From: Chitinophaga barathri
GTDB lineage: Bacteria; Bacteroidota; Bacteroidia; Chitinophagales; Chitinophagaceae
DNA: 64,000 nt
Direction of reading: 5' to 3'
NCBI RefSeq assembly: GCF_003807585.1
Contig: NZ_RMBX01000001.1
Coordinates: 372,001-436,000 of the forward strand
Shown here: piece by piece, positions 25,469 through 34,097 of the stretch
Layout of the letters: each line of letters starts with the position of its first letter
How positions within the stretch are numbered: the stretch's first letter is position 1
The notes under the pieces: model-generated
The model's database searches: none
Seen by the model: the letters and a program-made list of their open reading frames with translations, nothing else
What the model was told of the DNA's origin: nothing
Program-made: the position numbers and the translations under genes

Positions 25469-27715
25469 TTACAGCACTTTTTCGATCGCCAATACCTTTG
25501 CTGTATAGACCGTAGGGATGAATATTTTAATTCCTTCGTCCATCAACCTTGCTCCGCTATAGATCCCTGTTACTTTACCTTCTTCATGTGAATAAATTCT
25601 ATATTTCGCGTTCCTTTCCACACACGGCACTTTAAACGTTCGCGTTTGATCCGCGGAATTGTTCCTGTAAAAGAACAGGATGCCCCCGCCTTTTTTTGTA
25701 TTGATGCGATAACAACCGTCCCAGTTGCTGTCCGTAGGCCGGTCGAAAATATCGTAGAGCTGCCTGTATTGCGAGAATTGGTATTTCCTTTCCATTTCCC
25801 TGAACCAGCTATTCCACTTTCCGTAAAATGCTTTTGCTTCTTTGGTCAGCTTCCTCGGATCCCCCACCATCAAAGCAGATGCGGAAGCCATGGAAAAATA
25901 TACATACCGGTAGTTGGGGAAATCCATAAACTGGTTGCCGATCAGCAGCGTATTGGCAGGTACTACTCTGGACCTGTCGTAGTTCATCTGCCGGATAGAA
26001 ATGGGCCCTGCGGGCGGCGGAAAATCGAAATTGGTAAGCCAGTCATAATCTGCATGCTGCACCAGCGCATAATCTATCGAATTATACCTCCCCCATACTT
26101 CAAAAGTGCAATCCAGCAGAAGATCGGGAAATTCAGCATGCAGCTCATCCATCAGTTGCAAATCCCGTTCGTAGAGCACCCACAACGAGCTTTCCCTGTC
26201 CTTATACAGTTTCGAAGGATTCGATTCATAGTCGCCCCACCTGTCGAGATCATGTACATAGGCTGAGTGCGCCACGGAAAGATCAAGCTTAATATAGGAA
26301 ACGCCCCACTCGTTTACATATTTCCTGATCGTTTCCTTCATATGGTCATAATATGGTGAGCCTAGCGACATGGTGCGCATGCCGCTGTTCCAGTTATCGC
26401 CATCTTCTTCATAATTATCGTCGTGAAGGTTGGCGGGCCGTCCATGCTTATCCTTGATCAGCCATTGGGGATGTTGTTGGGCCACTTCACTTTTGGCGTG
26501 TACGCCTGAAATTGTAAACCAGACCCCTACCCGCATGTTTTTTTGACGGATGTAGTCACAAACCGGTTTCATCCCCTGCGGGAATTTGGAGGAATCCGCA
26601 TTAAAGTCACCACTTCTCTTGTACCAGCCGGCATCGATAATAAACAGGTCTGTTTCCGTACCTGCAAGACTATCCACGCATTCTTTCAGCAATTTCTCAT
26701 TGATGTTGGCAAAAAAGGGCTGCCAGGTATTGTACATGAAAAAAGGCGCTTTTTTTTGCTGAAAAAGTTTAACTCCCAGTTTTTCCCGTATGAAATCCTG
26801 GTAGGATTCTTCAAAAAAATCCTGCCATTTAGGCGTTTGCAGGGTATACATAAAAGTTTGCGGACTGGCGAAAGTGTCTGCCGGCGCCAACCATTTTTTA
26901 AAGGGATAAGGGTCCGTTATGAGCGATAAACCCAAAGAAACAGTACCAGGCGCCGAATAAATCTCGGTCCTTTTCAGCACGCTGGGGCTTTCGTTCCCTA
27001 ACAGTACGCCCTGCCTGACATTGGGGTTATACAACAATACAGCGGCATCGTTGTAATCGCCTTTGTATGGCACCCGTGTGAGATTGGTGCCAAAATTCGC
27101 ATATACCTCGTTCATGTAAGTGTTCGCCACTTCCAGCTGGAGCCGTTCGATGTCCAGGTTTGTCAGCGGTATTTCCCGGGATGAAGTATTGACGAGTTTT
27201 ATCCGTTTCCTGACAAGGGGGATATGATCGTAAATGATGTAAGTGAGGATAACGTCCAGTTTCGCACCCGGGCAATACAGCTGCACGGTCAACGTTTGCT
27301 CGTCATTACTGCGAATGCTTGAATGTCTTTTGTAGATGCAATCCTTGCCGGTTATGCGCTGATCACCTGCCATGCATAAAAATTCCTCAGTGTCCTTTTT
27401 CACATAGTTCTCACCACTGCTTTTATTGACAAAAGCAATCGTGCAAAATCCCTCCTTCGCCGGGTTGAACCGGAAGGTCCTGCGCACGAGCCCGTTTTCG
27501 ATAGAAAACGTATCAGCGGTAGCGACCGCTTCTTCTTTTTGCGTGATAAAAACGGATGGGGTAACACTTTTCCTTTTAGGAACGGTGTCGGTTTTCCACG
27601 GAAAAGAAGCGGTAGGAAGCTCATGCGGTTCTGGCATGGAATCACCTGCATAAAGCACCTGATGGAATATCGTATATGCTAAAAAAAAAAAAAAGTGCCT
27701 GAAGAATCGTAACAT
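25469..27715 (-). CDS. GH36-type (clan GH-D) glycosidase, probable alpha-galactosidase
   Basis: A 748-residue secreted enzyme. After a signal peptide and an N-terminal beta-sandwich (about 65-300) comes a TIM barrel (about 320-640) with LFIIDAGWY, RVGVWFTISGVHA, the likely nucleophile Asp478 in YIKLDLS, and a likely acid/base Asp near 556 in the HADYDW segment, then a C-terminal beta-domain. This fits GH36 and relatives, which act on alpha-galactosides and related sugars; the segment between nucleophile and acid differs from textbook GH36, so specificity is open. It is the last gene of locus 2. The signal-peptide codons contain a run of 14 T on the coding strand. Confidence 0.8.
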   Translation of the reverse strand: MLRFFRHFFFFLAYTIFHQVLYAGDSMPEPHELPTASFPWKTDTVPKRKSVTPSVFITQKEEAVATADTFSIENGLVRRTFRFNPAKEGFCTIAFVNKSSGENYVKKDTEEFLCMAGDQRITGKDCIYKRHSSIRSNDEQTLTVQLYCPGAKLDVILTYIIYDHIPLVRKRIKLVNTSSREIPLTNLDIERLQLEVANTYMNEVYANFGTNLTRVPYKGDYNDAAVLLYNPNVRQGVLLGNESPSVLKRTEIYSAPGTVSLGLSLITDPYPFKKWLAPADTFASPQTFMYTLQTPKWQDFFEESYQDFIREKLGVKLFQQKKAPFFMYNTWQPFFANINEKLLKECVDSLAGTETDLFIIDAGWYKRSGDFNADSSKFPQGMKPVCDYIRQKNMRVGVWFTISGVHAKSEVAQQHPQWLIKDKHGRPANLHDDNYEEDGDNWNSGMRTMSLGSPYYDHMKETIRKYVNEWGVSYIKLDLSVAHSAYVHDLDRWGDYESNPSKLYKDRESSLWVLYERDLQLMDELHAEFPDLLLDCTFEVWGRYNSIDYALVQHADYDWLTNFDFPPPAGPISIRQMNYDRSRVVPANTLLIGNQFMDFPNYRYVYFSMASASALMVGDPRKLTKEAKAFYGKWNSWFREMERKYQFSQYRQLYDIFDRPTDSNWDGCYRINTKKGGGILFFYRNNSADQTRTFKVPCVERNAKYRIYSHEEGKVTGIYSGARLMDEGIKIFIPTVYTAKVLAIEKVL
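27681..27694. repeat. Homopolymer tract of 14 A/T pairs in the GH36-type signal peptide
   Basis: On the coding strand this is T14, giving Phe-Phe-Phe-Phe-Leu at residues 8-12. A gain or loss of one base would shift the frame before the mature protein. Confidence 0.85.
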
Positions 27716-27767
27716 AATTTGACTTTAACTGCCTGTTAACTGATCTTTATTCGCCTTCCTTAGCTTT

Positions 27768-28796
27768 TTAATCCGCGTTAAACTCAAAGGCACCGATATC
27801 CGGTTTCCGTGAGGGTTTGAACGCAACACCGCAGTAATCGGAACGAACGACATCACTTTTGAAAAGCCGCCTTATATCGAGACCTGCGTCGATCAACGGT
27901 GAGCCTTTCTTTATAAGGTACCCGCTTATACATAATGATTCACGGGTATACCCTGTTGATGGGAAGCCACCGTTGCCTGTCAGCTGCGGGTCTGCGAACA
28001 TGCCGGTCTCCCTGCCTTTCAACATTTCATGCCCGCTGTTTTTCCGCCACTGATCAAAACTAAGACAGCCGCCCGCACGAAAGTTGCCAGCGGGTGACCA
28101 GTAAGCATTGTTGATAAAACGTATATGCCTCGAAGGATCGTCTTGCCAGTAACCGCTTATCAGTATACCGTAAAACTCGTTTTCAAAGGTTTCGCAATTT
28201 TCGATCAGAACGTCGTTGAAACCGCTTTTGCTTTTATCTACAGCCGTCCCTCCTACGAAAATGCCCTGCCCGGAAGGGTTCTGCATTCCAACAATTTCAC
28301 CTTTCAGTTTTTTGATATCCCTTCCAAAACCGCTCGCCGAAATATTTTTTATCCTTACATAGCTCAACCGGCGGTCGCCCGGCAGTGAATTGACGACGGC
28401 AATGCCGCTGCCATCGTTGGTATCGCTACCATCTCCCTTCACCACCAGGTTTTCCACCGATATGCCTTCTGTGTTCATCGCCAGCAAAGCCGTTCCCAAT
28501 CCGGCATATATAGTGGCCCTGCCTTCTCCATAGGAAGCTATTCTTACAGGATTAGCCCCTGTTCCCGCATCAGTTTCATCCAGCAATATGTTGCCATCGA
28601 ATATTTCTCCCCCTTTGAAAAGAAGCTGATCACCTGGCTTAAGCATAAGCTGGTTGGTCCTTCCGATGGTCCTGAATGGCTGTTGAATTGTCCCGGGGTT
28701 TTCATCATGACCATTTTTCGAGACATGATAAATGCGCTGCGCGGGGAGCTCCAACGCAATATGGACGAAGATGATCAAGCATACTGCTAGCCGCAT
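27768..28796 (-). CDS. Right-handed parallel beta-helix protein, apparently shortened
   Basis: A 342-residue secreted protein with a signal peptide, then YHVSKNGHDENPGTIQQPFRTIGRTNQL, the usual start of pectate-lyase-like beta-helix proteins in such loci, and beta-helix rungs to about residue 215 (IENCETFENEFYGILISG). It then passes within a few residues (YWQDDPSRHIRFINNAYW) to what is normally the C-terminal end (SFDQWRKNSGHEM, PLIDAGLDIRR, KPDIGAFEF). Related proteins as I know them are roughly 450-550 residues, so about 100-200 residues of middle rungs seem to be missing in frame. It may be inactive. It sits between GH2 and GH36-type genes. Confidence 0.75.
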   Translation of the reverse strand: MRLAVCLIIFVHIALELPAQRIYHVSKNGHDENPGTIQQPFRTIGRTNQLMLKPGDQLLFKGGEIFDGNILLDETDAGTGANPVRIASYGEGRATIYAGLGTALLAMNTEGISVENLVVKGDGSDTNDGSGIAVVNSLPGDRRLSYVRIKNISASGFGRDIKKLKGEIVGMQNPSGQGIFVGGTAVDKSKSGFNDVLIENCETFENEFYGILISGYWQDDPSRHIRFINNAYWSPAGNFRAGGCLSFDQWRKNSGHEMLKGRETGMFADPQLTGNGGFPSTGYTRESLCISGYLIKKGSPLIDAGLDIRRLFKSDVVRSDYCGVAFKPSRKPDIGAFEFNAD

Positions 28797-28809
28797 ACAT
28801 AAAGTTTAA

Positions 28810-31044
28810 TTACAATTTATCATCCGTAACCTTCGGGGTATAGTAATTGTATTGTTTCATATCTCCCACCCTGATGTAGCGCCTGCTGCTTTTCTTTTCC
28901 TTCGCTCCTTCTTCCGCAAAAAAAGTTTGAAGCAGGTATCCATCGGCGGCATCGGGCAATTTCAGAGAATAAGCCATCCCGATCCTGTCGGATGCCGGAA
29001 GCTCGATGGCGCGTTCCTCCTTCAATACGTGCTCCCCTTTTGAATTTATCAGCACTATTTCAAGTGTTCCCCTTGCACTTTTATTATCATCATTCACGCC
29101 TGTCAATGTCAGGTTCAACTGGCTTCCTGGCTTGTGGGCCGGCATTTCGGATACATACCGTTCATCGGTAAGGTTGATGAATACATTTTTTACGGTGAAC
29201 GCGTCTTTGAAGGCAAATAATGCGGGAGCGGGCCGCAGGTCTTTTATATCTCCCACGAACCAATCTCCCGTGTACCCAAAATTGTTAGTCAGGTGACAAA
29301 ATGCAAGCACGCCGGCAACACTCCTGTTGCTGCGCAGCCATTCCGTTTCCAGCTGCAGCCAGTACGCCTGTAAAAACCATCGTTCCGCCGCGGTAGCATT
29401 TTTACCAAGATATTTATCATACACCTCCACAGTCAGCTTGCTGGGCGTTCCGTCGCGCCATAGCCATATCCAGCCATATTCATTGACGAGCTGCGCCGCT
29501 GAAGACCCTTCCATATCCTTCACGATCCCTGGCTTGTAATCCAGGTCGCCCAGCGGATAAAACAACCTCCCCGGCTCTTTAAAATCACTAACGCCCTGGT
29601 ACGGATGAGGTTCATCCATATCATCGTTGTGCATCGACGTTGCGGTCATAAAACCGGCATCCCAGATGCGTGTGGGATCCAGCTTTTTTAATTCGGGAAT
29701 TAGCACATTGCCGATAAAATCATCCCAGTTTTCATTGATGCCGTCCCAGATGGCGATACTGGGATGCGAGCCGTCTGACCATACCCAGTCCGTGTATTCT
29801 TTTCTTATCTGTTCATTCCAGCCGTGGTTCTGCCAGTAAAACCATTCGTTCTGGAACAGCAGGCCATATTCGTCAGCCAGGTCGTACCAGAAATCAGGCA
29901 CAATGCCTACGCAGATGCGCATCGCGTTCCAATCCAGCTTCTTGGGTATGTCGATCAGCATTTTCTTTACCCATTCCCGGTCCCATGCCAGATTACGGCA
30001 ATCCGGATCTTCAAAGAACCTTTGCAAGGTAATATTGGAGCCGCGCAGGTAATATTTATCTCCGTTGAGATAGAAGAATTTCCCTTTCCTTTCAAAATCC
30101 CGCATCCCAAAATTCTTCTGAAGGACATCGGAAGTCTTTCCTTTATAATCCACAGAAATTTCGGCCGTGTACAGAAAAGGGTCTTCTGGCGACCATGCAT
30201 GGACGTCGTTCATCGGAATGACAGCATCCAGTTCATTTTGGCGGTCCCTGACGGATATATGCGGTTGACTAAATTCAGCTACCAGCCTATTCGATTTTTT
30301 TTCACGAATCTTTATATTCAGTAAAAGGGAATCCCTGGTGCTTTCTCCGAAATAAATCTGGGCAGGGTTTAGGTTCCACAATTTGACTTTTACATGCGCC
30401 TTTTTTTGATCAAGATCGGGCAAAACAAGCACCCTGTTCACACGGAGCTTGTTGGTGAAGGTCAGCGATACATCATCCCAGATGCCGGGAAGGTAGTGTT
30501 CCTTTTCTTTGTCCGTACTGCCCGCCGCGGCACTGGGCAACCAATAGCGGTCACCTGTTTTGATGATGATTTCGTTTTCCTGGCCGAATTTCAGGGCTCG
30601 TGACACTGCCACTTCCACAGGCGTATAACATTCCATGAATGACCCGAGATCTATGCCATTCACGAACACCTGTGTGACGTACTGGCTTTTTTTGATGCTC
30701 AGCACACCTTCCATTGACGCTAAATCCTTTGAAACAAATACCTTTTTCCTGTACCAGCTGTACCGTGGCGTATAGTCGATGTTGTAAACGCCATGCTGTT
30801 TTTTGGCGTCTACTTTTTGCAGTCTCTTAAAAAACTTGTCGTATTCCTCGATCCGGGGCGTCGCAAGATGTACAAGGCCGGGGACAGGTATTTTCCGGCT
30901 AAAGACAGCGGGCGCCCATGCAGTTACAGTCTGTTCGAAATCCCATGTGCCGTTAAGATTCATTATCACGCGCGGAGGAGCCGCCTGGGCGGTGTGTGTT
31001 GTAAAAAAAAGGCACAACGCAAAGCATAGTCTTTTCAATCGCAT
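28810..31044 (-). CDS. GH2-family glycosidase
   Basis: A 744-residue secreted enzyme with the GH2 plan: signal peptide (to about 21), sugar-binding jelly roll (about 25-195), immunoglobulin-like domain (about 200-315), TIM barrel (about 320-600) and a C-terminal domain. The acid/base is probably Glu438 in GINENW and the nucleophile Glu522 in VNEYGW. GH2 includes beta-galactosidases, beta-mannosidases and beta-glucuronidases; I cannot choose between them. It follows GH30 on the same strand. Confidence 0.85.
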   Translation of the reverse strand: MRLKRLCFALCLFFTTHTAQAAPPRVIMNLNGTWDFEQTVTAWAPAVFSRKIPVPGLVHLATPRIEEYDKFFKRLQKVDAKKQHGVYNIDYTPRYSWYRKKVFVSKDLASMEGVLSIKKSQYVTQVFVNGIDLGSFMECYTPVEVAVSRALKFGQENEIIIKTGDRYWLPSAAAGSTDKEKEHYLPGIWDDVSLTFTNKLRVNRVLVLPDLDQKKAHVKVKLWNLNPAQIYFGESTRDSLLLNIKIREKKSNRLVAEFSQPHISVRDRQNELDAVIPMNDVHAWSPEDPFLYTAEISVDYKGKTSDVLQKNFGMRDFERKGKFFYLNGDKYYLRGSNITLQRFFEDPDCRNLAWDREWVKKMLIDIPKKLDWNAMRICVGIVPDFWYDLADEYGLLFQNEWFYWQNHGWNEQIRKEYTDWVWSDGSHPSIAIWDGINENWDDFIGNVLIPELKKLDPTRIWDAGFMTATSMHNDDMDEPHPYQGVSDFKEPGRLFYPLGDLDYKPGIVKDMEGSSAAQLVNEYGWIWLWRDGTPSKLTVEVYDKYLGKNATAAERWFLQAYWLQLETEWLRSNRSVAGVLAFCHLTNNFGYTGDWFVGDIKDLRPAPALFAFKDAFTVKNVFINLTDERYVSEMPAHKPGSQLNLTLTGVNDDNKSARGTLEIVLINSKGEHVLKEERAIELPASDRIGMAYSLKLPDAADGYLLQTFFAEEGAKEKKSSRRYIRVGDMKQYNYYTPKVTDDKL

Positions 31045-31074
31045 ATGTAGGTTTACTTTTTTTTTAATTCTGCA

Positions 31075-32544
31075 TTAGTTCCACGTCAATGTTGCCACAT
31101 CTCCCTGTCTCAGCTTATATACCACATTCCCGCCATTCCAGGCTATCCTGAATGTCGCGTCGGTTTTGCCGTTGTTGATAACCAATATTACCTTGGATCC
31201 GTCAGGGTTGATAAATGCCACATTTTCGATGGAATCATGCCGTGAACTGGAAGCGATCCTTTTGGCCCCGGAAGCGACAAATTTGCTGGCATGCGCCAGC
31301 GCATAATATTCGGGCATCCGGGTAATATTCCCGGAAGGATCTATCATCATCAGTCCATAACATGCTGCACAGTTCTGATCTTCCGGTCTTTTAGATTTTT
31401 GCAGCATATTTCCTTTATCCAATACAAGGTTCCAGAGGCATACCCCTTTTGACCAGTTGCGGACGCTGCCGATGATCACACGGGAAACGAATTCTTTCAT
31501 CGATTCTCTAAAACCGCCGATCCATTCGCCGCCCGAGCCTTCGGTAAACCAGATGTCCATGCCGGGGTATTTGTCGTGCACGAAAGACTGAAGCTCGGGG
31601 GAGCCGCCATAGTTATGAAAACCGGTACCATCGATATATTTCCGTGCGATCGAATCTTCCAGCAGCTCGAGCGGGTATTTAAACCCCTTGTCGCCAGCAG
31701 AATATAGTCCCCAGTTATGATCGAAAATAATAAGTTTGGTGCTGATACCCGCATCCGCGAATGCAGGCCCGATGTTATTTTTTATAAAATCCGCCTGTTC
31801 CCTTGCAGTCATGATCATCCCGGGATACGTTTCAGGCCCGAATTCCGGTTCGTTCTGAATGGTGACCGCGTACAGCGGAATCCCTTCCTTTTCATATGCC
31901 TGCACATATTTTACAAAATACCTGGCATAGGTATCATAATAACGGGGAAGCAGGAAAGAACCGCCTGTTCCTCGCATGGAGCCGGTATTCTTCATCCATC
32001 CGGGCGCGCTGCAGGGTGAACCGAATATCTTTAGCTCACTGTTCTTCAACCTCGCCGTCTTTAGCATCGGGATCACGTCCGCCTGGTCTTTCCGGATCGA
32101 AAAATGAACCAGGCCGGTATCTGTTTTCCCCGTGGGCAGATCGTCATAACTGTAGTCACCACCGATCTCGTATCCCGATGCGCCGATCATTTGCCGGACA
32201 AAACTCAAACGCATGCCTTCGCTGCCAAAGAGTTCCGTCATCACTGAATCGCGCCTGGCAGGATTTAGGTAACGGTTCAGCACATAAGCCGCTGTACCTG
32301 TCATTGCCGCGCCGAAACCATCCATTTCCTGGTAAGTGATCCGCTCATCGACATATACGATCTCGTGCGTTTTCATGTCGCCGGAATCTTTTTCGAAAAA
32401 CAAATCGGGTTGCTTTGCCAATAGTTTACCGCCATCAGCCGTTGTTAACCATACATCCAATTTTGTTTTGTCTTTTTCCTCCTGTGCATGTGCCATCATC
32501 GTCGCCAGCAAATGTGGCAAAAGAAGCCAAAATAATTTCTTCAT
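31075..32544 (-). CDS. GH30-family glycosidase
   Basis: A 489-residue secreted protein. Visible family features are MDGFGAAMTG near residue 74, FGSPCSAPGWMK (about 174), the acid/base Glu232 in TIQNEPEF, and the nucleophile Glu335 in IWFTEGSGG, with a C-terminal beta-domain. Known GH30 activities include beta-1,6-glucanase, glucosylceramidase-like beta-glucosidase and beta-xylosidase. The gene follows susD in locus 2 and is followed by GH2. Confidence 0.9.
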   Translation of the reverse strand: MKKLFWLLLPHLLATMMAHAQEEKDKTKLDVWLTTADGGKLLAKQPDLFFEKDSGDMKTHEIVYVDERITYQEMDGFGAAMTGTAAYVLNRYLNPARRDSVMTELFGSEGMRLSFVRQMIGASGYEIGGDYSYDDLPTGKTDTGLVHFSIRKDQADVIPMLKTARLKNSELKIFGSPCSAPGWMKNTGSMRGTGGSFLLPRYYDTYARYFVKYVQAYEKEGIPLYAVTIQNEPEFGPETYPGMIMTAREQADFIKNNIGPAFADAGISTKLIIFDHNWGLYSAGDKGFKYPLELLEDSIARKYIDGTGFHNYGGSPELQSFVHDKYPGMDIWFTEGSGGEWIGGFRESMKEFVSRVIIGSVRNWSKGVCLWNLVLDKGNMLQKSKRPEDQNCAACYGLMMIDPSGNITRMPEYYALAHASKFVASGAKRIASSSRHDSIENVAFINPDGSKVILVINNGKTDATFRIAWNGGNVVYKLRQGDVATLTWN

Positions 32545-32593
32545 AAAATCAATTCCGTGGTGTGTGCCTTATATGATCAAAATGATTTGCTGC

Positions 32594-34072
32594 TTAATAA
32601 CCGGTGTTCTGAGACAAGTTCTTATCCAGGTCCCTCTCGGCCTGTGGTACAGGAAATAATAAATCACTGGCTACTGCGCCATAATTCAGATTATTCCCTG
32701 AAGGACCCTTTAAACTATTCATAACGCTGAGCGTGTAAGGCACGCCGGCCCGAAGCAGGTCCATCCACCGCTGTCCTTCAAACGCAAGCTCCAACCTTCT
32801 TTCCAATAAAATTGCTTCGGCCATTGCAGCCTGACCTGAAGCCGAAGTCGGCAGCAGGTTCACACGCCCCCTGATGGCGTTGACCAATGGAGCCGCATCA
32901 GCCGGTCGCCCCAGTTTGTTCAGCGCTTCCGCTTTCAGCAAAATGATATCTGCCAGACGGATCAGGATCGTATTGTAATCGCCATTCCATCCACCGCCGC
33001 CTGTCATGCGCCATTTATACGAAAACGGTACTGGTTGCGTCGCGGCTGTATAAGGGGGAGGGGTGGTATTGGTCGTCTGCGTATTTTCAAAAAATACGGA
33101 GGAATGCAGGCGAACGCTATCTCCTGAACTGCGGAACAGGTTTACCAGGTCGTTTGACGGACTGCAGAACTTGGCCCAGGTATCTCCCGTGAGAGAGTAA
33201 GGCAGGTAAAGATTGATGGTCCACATACCAAAACCGGTAGAAGTACTGCTATGCTGCACTTCAAAAATGGATTCGATACTGTTCTTGTGTTTGTTGTCCC
33301 AAAGGAATTCGAAATCGCTGAGCAGGTCATAACCGCCAGTCCCGGAGCCACCGAATTTAGGCGGTAAAATGCTATTGCAAGCCGCAAGGCAGGCATCATA
33401 CTTTCCTTGCTGGGCATAGGCTTTCGCCAGTAAAGCCTGCGCTGCTCCTTTGGTCACCCTGCCGGCCGCTGCCGCTCTAACGGGCAACACGGCTCCCGCT
33501 TCCTGCAGGTCCTTTTCCACCTGCCCGTACACTTCCGCAACAGGATCGCGGGAAGGGTACAGCTCAGCGTTTTCAGCCGTAAGCACCAAAGGAACTTCGC
33601 CATATAGTATTACCAGGTTAAAATAATGAAGCGCGCGTAAGAATTTTGCCTCACCCAGTATTTGTTCCTTCCTTTCGGAAGACAATGCCGGGTCATTTAT
33701 GCGTGGAACATTATCCAGCACAGAATTCGCGCTGGCGACGCAACGGTACAGGTACGACCAGTCGCGCGAAATGTTCCCGTTCGTAGGAGCCAGGTTCAGG
33801 TTGTCCACGGCCTGAACGTCACCGCTGTTCCCGCCTGCATAACAGTTGTCCGACCGCACGTCGCCATTGATCTCAAAATCCCACAGGTAGTACTCGCTGT
33901 TTCCGAAGGAATAGGCGCCGGCCAAACCTGCTTCCGCATCAGATGCGGTTTTATAGAAGGTGTCGGTTGTTAAAGCCGACACAGGTGTTTTTTCCAGGAA
34001 GTCCTTTCCGCAAGAGATAAGGAAAGCTGTCAATGCAGCAAAAAAGACCGAAGGAATATATTTGTTTTTCAT
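32594..34072 (-). CDS. SusD-like glycan-binding lipoprotein, locus 2
   Basis: A 492-residue RagB/SusD protein with lipobox FLISC, KDFLEKTPVSALTTDTFYKT at the start, LGEAKFLRALHYFNLVILYGEVPLV in the TPR part and LLERRLELAFEGQRWMDLLRAG near the end. It lies 25 bases downstream of its SusC partner and 49 bases before GH30. Confidence 0.94.
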   Translation of the reverse strand: MKNKYIPSVFFAALTAFLISCGKDFLEKTPVSALTTDTFYKTASDAEAGLAGAYSFGNSEYYLWDFEINGDVRSDNCYAGGNSGDVQAVDNLNLAPTNGNISRDWSYLYRCVASANSVLDNVPRINDPALSSERKEQILGEAKFLRALHYFNLVILYGEVPLVLTAENAELYPSRDPVAEVYGQVEKDLQEAGAVLPVRAAAAGRVTKGAAQALLAKAYAQQGKYDACLAACNSILPPKFGGSGTGGYDLLSDFEFLWDNKHKNSIESIFEVQHSSTSTGFGMWTINLYLPYSLTGDTWAKFCSPSNDLVNLFRSSGDSVRLHSSVFFENTQTTNTTPPPYTAATQPVPFSYKWRMTGGGGWNGDYNTILIRLADIILLKAEALNKLGRPADAAPLVNAIRGRVNLLPTSASGQAAMAEAILLERRLELAFEGQRWMDLLRAGVPYTLSVMNSLKGPSGNNLNYGAVASDLLFPVPQAERDLDKNLSQNTGY

Positions 34073-34097
34073 TGTTTGCTATTTTATTCAGTAAATG

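Noticed and set aside
29824-30324. A 166-codon frame opposite the GH2 gene
   Set aside because: It lies wholly within the conserved GH2 coding sequence on the other strand and has no family features.
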